Shown here: one piece after another, positions 43,101 through 55,100 of the stretch
How the letters are laid out: each line of letters opens with the position of its first letter
How positions within the stretch are numbered: the first letter of the stretch is position 1
Assembly: GCA_946894095.1 (NCBI GenBank)
Contig: OX335644.1
Span: forward strand, 23,355,595-23,419,594
Length of the DNA stretch: 64,000 nucleotides
Direction of reading: 5' to 3'
Source: Incurvaria masculella
Taxonomy: Eukaryota > Arthropoda > Insecta > Lepidoptera > Incurvariidae
The notes under the pieces: generated by a model
What the model was told of the DNA's origin: nothing
Databases searched by the model: none
Seen by the model: the letters and a program-made list of their open reading frames with translations, nothing else
Made by a program: the position numbers and the translations under genes

Positions 43101-46100
43101 ACGCCGAGTTCAACGAGCTACCCTGCGCGCGGTTGTGGCTCGGCCTCCAGCTAGTGGCCGTCATAACCGATGCCGACTACGTCGAGGTGAGCAAGCGATG
43201 GGTCATTCCGGGTCTACACCATTCCGAGAACCATAGACTTAGCATAGCGCGCTGTGCTTCCAAGACAAATAACGTGTGGGAGTGAGACGTCAACTCAACG
43301 TACCATAACCGCGAGTTAGAGCGAAATGGAACACATCTGCCCGATGAGACAACTTGTCAAATCGTTATCAGTCATCGTTAACAGTACATTGGAGTCGCGC
43401 TCACGGAATGTGAAATGTTTTTTGGTGATGATTTCTGTAGTTTTCCTTATATAAAACATGGTGACATTAATAAAACAAGTGCATTTCGTCACGAAATGGA
43501 GCTTTTGTATCGTTCGAAATCCATTTAACCTCGTCTAGGTGGTAGTGTTTGCATTAGATGGAAAGATGCTTTAAACGGTAGTAAAAATTGCCTGTGTTTT
43601 TTACCCAATACAATTCTTGTAAAAGCCGTGCATATAAAAGGAAGGTCCTGGCAGGCACCTAATTCCTTAGAAAATGTGGAGTGTTAGGCTAATATTATGA
43701 CATAGGTTGTGGTATTAGCCATCCATGTCCAGACACAGCCATCCATGTTAAGGTGGCTCTTCCAGGCGGGACTAATTTAGTCGCGGGCATGGCACAAAAA
43801 AGTTCTATTACGCTCTGGCACTGTCTCTGTTTTGAAGAAAAAGATAATCTTCGTTATGAGGACGCATAAACTACGTATGTGTAAAACCCTCGGTTTTCAA
43901 CTTCGAAGATGCAATAACCGCTAGACCAACTTAGCCGCGCCATGATGATTCATTCAAACAACGTACTTACTCCATGGAGGTGAAGAATGTTGGAGAAATA
44001 ATTTCCATGCAACGAGCGCGCAAAAAATTACGCCACGCGACTTACAACATTATATTGCCGTACACATTTATGAAACCGGAGAAAAATTTGAAGTCTCCGA
44101 AATTGGTAGGTAAACTGATAAACATAATAATTACTTTTCAGTAAACCAGATGGTCGTTGCGTCATTCTTCATTCGTAATGATGTCAAGGCCAAATTCATC
44201 CGGCGGCACAATTAAGGTGTCGACACTTTTTTAGTTTCACCTGTTCTCCTGTTATTTCTTTAACTACATGACTTAGGTACTCTTGTGGAGAGAAGCATAT
44301 CCTAAACCCTGTGTCGACGGAACCTTATCTGTTTTGTGTCAGAAAATAATCTACAACCGAGCTGTGCTCCACAAAGGGGATCTTCTCCACGCTGCCGATA
44401 AAGTCGTCGGCAATGGAATGCTTTTTGGTTCAGGTAAATGCTTCAAGTTTGGTTATCTCTTACGCCGTGCAAACACCGAAAAAGTAGCAACGATTTTGAG
44501 TGAATTATCTTTACTCAAATTGCATTTTGACAGCTCAGAATGTATAAATTGACAGATCATATCGCAGTTGCAATCGCAGCATCTGCAAGTTACAAAATGT
44601 ACGTGCTCGCACTGTGGGACTCTATTGTCACGGGTTCTGGCACAGAATAAGTAATAGTGGTTCTGGTCACTGTTGGAAAACTTGTAGAACCATAGACCTA
44701 GTATGCGCGCGTGTAGACCACACTATCGTGATACCACCGTCTTACGATTAATTACTGTGTGATTCTACGAGCCTCCACTTGTCTAAATAAATCAATGTAA
44801 AGGACATTGACCACACTATTATAAAACTTGAGGCAGTTGAGGCGAAGTTGTAAGTTGGTAGTAACAGGAAATTTGGATTTTCTAGGTTAATAAAAGACAA
44901 CTTCGTATGAATAGCTAGTATAGGTGAAAAAGGCCCGAAGGTACAGTCGTATCAGAGTAAACCTGTCAAAACTTAGTACCTACGGGACTAGCACCAGACT
45001 AACCAGATAAAACCGTTTTGTCCGGCAATAAACCGCGCAATAAAATTGTGTATCACGCGTTATCGAAGTGGGGAGGAGTAGCTGGGTCAGGGGAGTTACT
45101 ATGGTAGGTTAACTTGCCGGGTGAATAGCAGGTGAACAGACAAGAGAGTGAAGAGACGACTGAGTTAATTAATGTTCAAACACGTCACTTTTAGTAAATC
45201 GCATAGAGTTCCTTCTATACTGTCCATACAAAGTGACCCCTGAAATAACCCTATCCTCAAGTGCCCACGATTTGATTTTTCGTCACTATCATAATTTTCA
45301 CATGCCGATCTCTCACGTCCTTTGAGCTAATAAGCCCAGCCACAGAATAACTAATCTCAGCTTTTGCGTTGTTTCCATACACAGCTTATGGAAGCGCTCG
45401 GCAACAAGAAAGTGCACATGTCCGTTAATTCAATTTGTAATTTTATTGTTTGAATGTAGTTTGCCGGTTTTGTAATTAGCGTGGGATTTTTAGGGCAAGC
45501 TGGGCTTTTCAGCCTGTTCGGATTGCACGCCACTGCATATATGCTATTTTTGCTTATATCTAGAAATCATATTACTTTCAGATTTCTAATGTGAAAAATC
45601 GACTTTTATTATTTCAATAAATGATGGAATAAAAAAATATTAACAATCCATTATCCATAGACCTAGCATGCGCGCGCAGCGCGCATTTCTATGCCATTAT
45701 CAGTCTGGAGTTCTATTTGGAATTGCTGAGGCTTTTCACTACATTTGCTTACATTTGTCTTAGGTGCATTCGACTAGTAGGTACTAGCACCTTAACATAT
45801 GTAGTATGACGGAAAAACACTGTCGACAGGTAGTCAACAGTACATTCAATCAAAGGTTAAAGGATACACTAATATAACCTCCGATTCAATTTTGTTAGGG
45901 TTTTGTTTACTCAGCAGCTAGTTGATATCCTCAGCTATGTTTGAATCTATAATGAACACTATAATTGTTTCCAAAAGTCAAAGTATATCGACTGTTCATC
46001 TTTTAATTCAACCGGATGTGTACCCTAAACTCTTTGTTCGACTGTACATAGTTACATTCAGTCCATTTTCCTAAACACATGATGCGCGATCGCGCGTTAG

Positions 46101-49100
46101 TTACAGGTTCTTATATCCTCTGCTGGTGAAGGTCCGGATGTGAAGCGGCGGAGACGCGGCATCCTGCCCAGCCTGAAGATGCGGATGCTGGAGCAGTACC
46201 TGAAGGTGTTCCACCACCACGCGCAGATTCTGCAGAAGGTGAAAGTCTATGACCATTTCCTACGTAGGATACAGCAGACATTGACATTTTGAGCGGCTCG
46301 TAGCCTAGTTGCGCAGGGACTGGCCTAGCGGACCAGAGGCCTGGGTTCAATTCCGACATGCACCACTGTCTTTCTCTTTCCGAGTTCGATCAGTGCATTT
46401 CGTCACAAATGCGAGCTGCTCCATGTTTCGGAATCCATTTAAAACTGTAGGTCGCCCCTTCCCCTACTAGGTGGTAGGGTTTAAGCACGCCCGGGTTGGT
46501 ACCATCGCATTGGATGAAAAGATGGTCGAAGCGGCAAGGAAAAATTGTCCGTGTTTTCCGTCCAGTTCAATGTAGCCGTGCTCATAAAGGGAAGGTCCTG
46601 GCATGGCACCTAATTCCTTCAGGAATGTGTTGTATTGGGTTAATATCATAACGGTAGTTGTTTGGTATTAGCCATCCATGTCAGGTCACATAAAAAAAAC
46701 CGGCCAAGTGCGAGTCGGGCTCGCACACGAAGGGTTCCGTACCATCGAACAAAATTTTACAACAAAAAATCCCTTTTTTGTATGGGGACCCCCTTTATGT
46801 CTTAATATTTTTAAATGTTACCTATTTGTTATAGCGGCAAAATAAATACACACTCTGCCTATCTAGTACGGTTCATTAGATACAGCCATACGCCAGTAAG
46901 TATAATTAATCTATAATACAGCCCTGTGACAGACGGACGGACGGACAGCGGAGGCTTAGTAATAGGGTTCCGTTGGCACCCTTTGGGTACGGAACCCTAA
47001 AAAAGACATATCCAGAAATATACGACGGTCACACAGGGAAGGTGATTGTACATGGTATGAACTCTATTTGAGTAAGGGGTATATCTGGGTATGAATATTT
47101 TTGCTGCGTGCCGAGATTGGCGTGATTCAATCTGAGCGACCGATGCATACAGAGTAGTGAGCGAACTATTATAGGTTCTGGGCAATTTTAATCTCTTCGA
47201 GGACCGCATTATGAAGCCTCACGAAAAATAAAATTATATATTTTCAGGTTTTAACAGCTAACATCTTCGACGGAAAGGAAATATGCTTGGAAAAATATCT
47301 CCACCACTGTACTTTCGATGTTGTTAACGGTACGTATACCATTGCACTTACTAAGTTCGATACATATTTCCTTTACTTTAGTAAAATTTACAATTTTAAG
47401 AACATATAAATTGTCAATAAATGTTTTTATATGTTTGCTATTTCTCTTGCGCTCCAGCAACTTATCTAGATATGAATGCCTCCGTTTCAGGGCCTAAAAG
47501 TTTGGTCGCTACTGTGCCATTTTGGACCAATTTTTGCGATAAAAAAAATATTTAACAAACGATTTCGGTGATTCTTTTTTTATTGGAAAGGACGTGTACA
47601 AGTTAGTAAGTGTACTCGGCTGGCCCTCCATGCGGGGGCGCCTAGAATTCGGTGGAGTGTTCTATAAAGACTCTCCACCGATATAAAAGGCGCCTCAGCC
47701 TGCGCCGAAAATAGTCAGTTTAGAAGCGAAGCGAGCGACAACAAGCTATTTATCTCAGCCTGAGATAAATAGTCGTAACAAAAACTAAGGCTAACGAAAA
47801 GTAGTACTTTGTGACGTCACTTTGCATTACTTTGCGATTTCGGCCATACAAAATGTGTCAAAGTGACGTCACAAAATAATTTTTTTTTTTATGCAGTTGG
47901 TGTATAAAATACGTTATTCCCTGTCTCCCACACTAGGATACCCTGTGCTGTGGGAGACAGTATCTTTCGTTGTTAATTTTTACACTGCTTTAAATCTAAT
48001 TTTATATTTAAACAGGATAGTGAAATCATAGTGTTCAATACAAAAAAAAAATAACTTAATAATAATAAAAGGTGGTACATTAAATGTAGTTATGTTGTGC
48101 AGGTGAGTTTTGTTCCAGTTATGGGTTCGAGTGTAAGGGTTCTAATTTTGTATTTTCGTAGTGCCTTGTCCTAGATTAAGAATCATTATTCACTTGATTA
48201 TATCCAAAAAGTTTTCTGTATTAGTATAATTTAAATTTAAAAGCCATTTTGTAACTAGGTTTGTGCACATTGTGGTTGGGAGGGTTTTAAGATGGAGGAT
48301 TTTGTTTATTTTCATGTAAGTGGACGGAGCGAGGAGAAGAGGATACTACTTTTCATTAGCCTTAGTTTCGGTTACGACCATTTATCTCAGCCTTAGAGTC
48401 TCTCTATCGCTTGTTGTCGCTCGCTTCGCTTCTAAACTGACTATTTTCGGCGCAGGCTGAGGCGCCTTTTATATCGGTGGAGAGTCTTTATAGAACACTC
48501 CACCGAATTCTAGGCGCCCCCGCATGGAGGGCCAGCCGAGAACAATCTCCATCGAGAATCCCTTGACCGTTCTAGAAATTGTTCTCGGGCTGGTCCGCCG
48601 AACATTTTTATTATATTTCACCAGCATTGCCGAATCACCGTCGCGATGGAAGTATGTAAGCAGTGCCATCTATTGACCTAATCAGGAACCACCCCGCGCG
48701 CCTTGACGCTGCATTAGCGCCACGCTTTTGCAAATGGCGCGCTCGTAACAATATCAACGGCACCCACGGATTGAGCTCACCTCGAAAACCAGGATAGGAA
48801 ATAGATTGGCATTTTTGGATTTTCTTCATTTACAAAAGTATATAATGGTTTGCATGAATGTGTGTTTGCGTTCCAGAAACGACAATCGGCGTGCGAACCA
48901 ACTGCCAAGGCGGTAAAAACGGTGCAATGGTTCAGGATCTGATTGACGGATACGGCTTGGTGTACCAGGAAATAACGAATCCGTGGCTCCACCACGGTTG
49001 TAATGCACTGCGTGCGCTCGGATACCGGTTCCGCATAGATCACATTACCGACATGTTGGACCGACACATTGGAGCCGTAAGTATATCTGTTCCGCTCGTG

Positions 49101-52100
49101 GAGAGTAGCTAGAGGCAACCAACAAACTTATTTTTCGCGTTCATTCGTCGCATCCAAAATTTTACGAATTCGGTTACTCGGTAACTTCTTAAAGTAAGCT
49201 GGGCTACAACTAGAACTCTTGAACGCCCCTTGCATAGCTTTCAAAGGCCGTGACCCATATGGACTTCACACATACTGGCATACAAATTCACCTTCATTCT
49301 GCCTCATTGACATCACTCACACCCGATTGCTGAACTGACAAATGATAAAATATGACAAATCCGAGTCTATAGATGATGAATAAACAATAAAAAACAAACA
49401 CACCCCCTGACGCCCCCTTACAAACCCTCACACACCCTCATACATTAAACCCTATTTAAATTTGATACGTACGTTTCTATATTTAATGTACCTACTCGCA
49501 CGTACAAATCTAAAGTTTGAGTATACAATGGGTACCTACACTGAATTCTGGCATGCTTTACTGCTTCCAGCATAGTGATAGGTTTTTTTTGCCGTTGATG
49601 TTCCGTATTTGAGTTATAAATCTTTAGATATCAACCTATAAAACAAAAAAACTGCTTGATAAAATACGTATTATTGCATTTTGAAAAGTCGAGTGAATAA
49701 AATGGCCTGTACATGTTAAATGGTGGCTAATGAGTTTGCGTTTGAAAAGGACTGGTGGCGCCATCTGTCGGTCATTGGTGGCTGATTAACACTAGCTCTA
49801 GTTATAGCAGCAATAGGTACAGCTCGTAACAACGCTGCCTTATGACGCCTATCAATTTCATTGATCTTCTAACCTGGCATTTTATTTCCACACAGAGCGT
49901 GTGGAAGATTCGGAGAAGTAAAATTGCATGAAACGAAGTTTGATTGCTGAACGCCGAACTATGGCAACATATTTATCAGATAAACGTCAAGCAAAAACAC
50001 AGTATTCCCTACTCAAAACTTGTTTTATTTCAGGCATTGAAACGCAAAAAGGCGGAACTTCACAACGAAACTACGCCAAACTTGTTCAACGAAAAAATTA
50101 TCCCCAGTCGAATGGACAATGAATCAATGCAAGATGGAACCAAAAATGGCTGCATGAAAATGGGTAAAATATTTGAAAATGGCTGCTCAATCCCCAATAA
50201 CGGTACTGGGTGTATTGCAGACACAATTCGTCCAAATAGCCGCATCAATGGAAATAATGGAAGTCGAAATGGCGGCATGAACGAACGTAGTGAAGTGGGG
50301 GAATTTAAGGAGGATGGGCAGTATTACTCGGAAATTATGTCCACTTTAGAGTTCATGCTGCTATCGGATTTCGAGATCTCTGATCAAGACCTCATTATGG
50401 AAATTAAAAACATTTTCTTAGCGGTTTGTTGTTTTCACTATTATACATTTAAAACGTTTTCTCATTCCTGTTACTAATTGTATAGCAGGTTCGATTTTAC
50501 CGGCGGACGCTTGACTCTGTAAGTTTCAATTCAATTAATACTGCCTTTAAGCATGTTGTCTTTTTCTATATTTGGGTTTTAGGCACCTAGTCAGTGGTTA
50601 GACAATAATTTATTTCAATAAAATCTTAAAAAACTGGGAATGAATTCACTATTCAATAATAAATTGGCACAAATGGCAAAATAACGTTTTAAATTTTATA
50701 TTTATTTATTTAAGGAAGATTTTTTTCCCAATTAAATTTTTTTTTTTACTTTCCATTAGCAGGTAATCAGGAAACACGGAAGTAAGGAAAATTGTTTTTT
50801 TTTTTTCGGGTTAACTTTATCAGCTGTAATAAATTGATATGGCTCTGAAACTCCCTGGACTCCGATTATTTATTTTTTGCTAAACATATTTTCATGTCAT
50901 CAATTTAAATCATGAAATCTGCAAATATGAAATACATATTGGACTTCGTCAAAGATGAAAGCTTTGAGAAATAAAGGCTCCAAGTGTGAGCCTAGGAGGA
51001 ATCCTAGCAGTATGACAAATAAGTTAGACGTCTGGCCGCAGATGTTGACAGTTTGAACTATGTTTATTTTACGACTCATACGATCACTATGTACACCGAT
51101 TTCATTCAGCTTGTGTTTCAGCTTCATCTAATGTTTTCATCAAATTTTGCCAACGTTATGAATTATTCGAATAAACACCATCTACTTGTCTCATTTCATC
51201 CAGTGAAAGTAGAAAATCTGTTTTAACGGTGAAGTTTGAAATCACTGGAAATTACGCACAAATCAGGGGGTCCATTCAGGGCAAGAGTGAGTTCGAATTC
51301 GTCACTAAATATCAACTCACTTTTTTAAATAGTTAATGTTTCGATAATGTTTTCCAGTTAGGAAAAAATCTGGTCTGTCCCGTAAATACGTTGGAAGTAT
51401 TAATAACAGTTCCGTTATTTAAATAATCATATATTTCCTAGCTATTTTTAGGTTAACTCACTCCCGAACTCGAACTCACTCTTGCCCTGAATGGACCCCC
51501 TGTGCTGTTCTTCTATGGTGCAAGCCAGATTGGATTTAATTTAATTTTATTTACAGAGCTCCGACACGGTAGCACAGATCTGCGCGTTCCTATTCAAGAT
51601 GTTAGCTATTCACCCCGATCACCAGGTGGGTACTGACATGATTGACGTTCATAATACAATAAAAAAAAAAAATTAAGTTCATCAACAAGAACACCACTCA
51701 AACATACATAAAAAACACAGATACAGGATAATAGACTGAGCGCATTCGTAATTACAGACGAACACAACATTTACTAATAATGATGGTAGATAATGATACC
51801 TAACCGAGCACAATGCGAGCTACAATTTTAAATAATGCAAGCACATGATAATCAATACAAAATAATAGAACAAGAATAAAAGAGAAAGGAAGAAAACATA
51901 TTTTTATCGAATATAACATTTAACATATATTTGAATTAATTGTTTTCAACTTTCTGAGATCTTTCTTAATTTTTCCTTCCATTGTCATTCCCAGAACACC
52001 AAACATCGATTGAACTCGTGCATTAATGTTCGTAGAGCATTCGTGTAAGCTCATCGATGATCCCGTGGTGGAGTCAGATTACTTTTTTTATGTGACTGGA

Positions 52101-55100
52101 CCTGAATGACTAATACCAGACCTGCAAAGATTTTAGCTCAAAACACCACATAGGCACTAGGCGCTATTATTACAGGACATTCTCGATATTGCATGGCTGC
52201 ATTGAACTGGATGGGAAACACCTACAATTTCAGTGGGATCCGAATTACGAACGATGATTTGATTTTTTGCCAGGTATCGAAGATATTCACAGAGCATTGA
52301 CTGTCCGGCCGGGCGGGAGCAGCGGGCCGGCAGTTCATGCTCTGTGAAGATATCGAAACACAATACAGTGGGATTGAGCCATATAAATACAAGGCTGAAG
52401 AAGTTTCATTCCACAAGTCATCAGCTTTACTTGTGTACTACTTGGGTATACCAGTAAATCTCTTTGGATATTTGCTTGTGTATGCCGTTGTCTAATGACG
52501 TTGTCACTAACCACCATTTACCGACTTAAGGCGCTAAAAATGTACTTCAGGTTCATGATGATGTTCCCATAGGAGCGTGCGTATCGCGAGGTCGTGGAGG
52601 CTCTGGGCTCGGAGCCCGGCGGCGCTGCGGTCGCGGCGCAGGTGGCGAGCTTCGACTTCCTGGAGCGCTGCATCAAGGAGACCCTCCGGTTGTTCCCCAT
52701 CGCGCCGTTGCTGCCCAGGATGACGGAAGAGCCGCTACAGCTAGACGGTGAGGTTTCCATAGGAGAGCGTGTCGCGAGGTGGTGGAGGCTCTGGGCTCGC
52801 AGCCCGGCGGCGCTCCGGTCGCGGCGCAGGTGGCGCGCATTGACTTCCTGGAGCACTGCATCGAGGAAACCCTCCGACTATTCCCCATCGCTCCGTTCCT
52901 GCCCAGGACGGAAGAGCCGCTACGGCTTGACGGTGAGCTTCACAGATTAAATCTACCTCGCAATTTAGACATATTTTAAATACACAACTGCTATCAAAAG
53001 CTAGCCATCTCTTTATTCGTCATTGCGCATTAATGTCGCACCAAGGAACTACCTTCCACAGAATCCACTTGAATAATATCTGAATTATATCAATATAAAA
53101 TATTTATAAAAATATCCGAAATATATTCGGGTATCTGTTTCGATGGGCAATACAAATCTAAAGAACCACTTGATACGTATGGTAACATAATTCGCACAGG
53201 GGCCATGGTCAGGACGGACCCAAGTATTTTTTGAATGGTTAGGCTTTGTTAAACAATGATTCCAGAAGCTGGCTCATGGCTTACATTTTAGCTTGATTTT
53301 AGCTCTTATTTTTAGTTTTCGTGGCGCAATCGAAGGAAAAGTACTATAGAACGACGATGTTAATCGATGCTGTGTATACTTGAGACAAGACATTCAACAC
53401 CACACCCTATGTTACATAATGTTCCAACACAATTTCTTATATTTTCCAAAAAATTGCTTCCTGGTCAGTTCAACTGTATCAGTGATGGAAACATGATGCA
53501 TTTCCCTATGTTCTTCTTATGCAACAAAAAGTTCAAAGCCTTTGTTTATGCCCAAAAAATATTTACGAACAGAAAAGCTGACACTAGACACGGGTACGTC
53601 TGTGATGGTGGGTGCTTTCTGGCTGCACCGCTCGCCGCGCCACTGGCGGCACCCGCACGCGTTCCACCCCGACCACTTCGCGCCCGAGGAGCAGGCGACG
53701 AGGCACCGCTCCGCGTTTATACCCTTCAGCGGCGGCGCGCACTCTTGCATCGGTGAGTTGCCTTCAAATAAAAAAAAAACAAATGATTTATTGTCACATA
53801 ATTAGGCATCGGTACAGAGTAATCTAACCGCCACCTACAAAATGCTATTCGTCACGTTGCACCCACGTACACAGCGGTCTAGACTACAATTGTAAAGTAT
53901 TTTAGGTCGTATGAAGTATTTTCTAGGAGCCAGCTGTGTAAGCGAGTGCAAAATTTTCCACTATCCAACTTATGTCGGATTTGTTTTGGAAGTTTATTGT
54001 AGATGTCAATGCTGTTATAGTGATGGCTTTTTTTATATCTGACTTTACCTTTCTGGCTGCAACTTACGCCGCGCCACTGGCGGCACCCGCACGCGACCAC
54101 TTCGCGACCAAGGAGCAAGCGATGCGGCACCGCGCCGCGCAAAAGGCTACTGTTACATGTTTGTCCCGGTCACATCTGGTGTTCCCCAGTGCTCTCACCT
54201 TGGACCCCTTATGTTTAACATATTTATAAACGATTTCATTTTAGCTATACGTAAATCACTGAAGAGAAAGGACGTAAATAATGTCTTCTTCAACAAAAAG
54301 ATAATAAAATTATAAAAATGATTAAAGATTGCCATGACTTACAGGAAGACCTATACAACCTACATGATATTTGCAATCTAAACCAATAACATTTAAACAT
54401 CGATGCAAGTTCAATCATATCCTTCTCTCGGAAAGAAGGTTTTTTTTTAATACCGATATATTTATTGTTAATTTAGGGAAAATTAAGAAACATTTTTGTT
54501 ATTTGCTGTTTTGTTATATGTATATTTTAAGTTTGAATAGGTACATAACTGGTAGTAACTGGGATTAGCGCTATAGATTATTTAGGTTCACTTTTACTTA
54601 GTTTAATTTTATGTCTAAGATTCATTGGTTTATGTTTTCTTCTTCGCGAATAAAGTAAAATAAATAACTCCTCCTCGAACAAGTTTCTCGTCAGTTCTCC
54701 TTCATCCGTAGTAGTTGAAATATACAAGTTAATGAAATACTGTTTGTGACAAAAACAATAAATAGGTAATTACATTGTTTCCAGATCGGGTTTGACACGA
54801 AATCAATGGGTTTGACGCAATACTAAACGCTACACAGAAAAGTATTAATAAAGTTTATTTTTTTGCAGGTCAGCAGTATGCAATGTTGTTTATGAAAATA
54901 TTGGCAGCCATGGTCCTTCTTGAGTTCAGAGTTGAGCCTGTGGAAAGCGACTATGTGCCCTGTAGGTTTGACCACGGAACCAGAAATGATGGAACCCAGA
55001 ATAGAGATTTCTTGAAAGACGTCTCACAGAATGGTGACGTGGAAAATGGCTCTTGCAAAAATAGAAGCTTTCATCATGGCGACGCGAACAAAAATTTCAA

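Larger units (their letters stand above)
47611..48604. mobile_element. Two LTR-like segments in inverted, promoter-inward arrangement
   Basis: 47611-47808 and 48343-48543 are inverted copies of ~200 bp. Each holds a TATAAAAG box (47682 plus strand; 48466-48473 minus strand) and, about 35 bp on, an insect-type initiator AGTCAGTTTAGAAGC. The right arm extends to a TG start (TGTTCGGCGGACCAGCC, minus strand from 48604). They look like retrotransposon LTRs facing each other across ~530 bp that carries no coding region. In intron 5 of copy B. Confidence 0.65.

Noticed and set aside
46291..46360. A tRNA gene
   Set aside because: A and B box-like words exist, but no cloverleaf with paired acceptor arms is apparent and the sequence continues into a SINE body.
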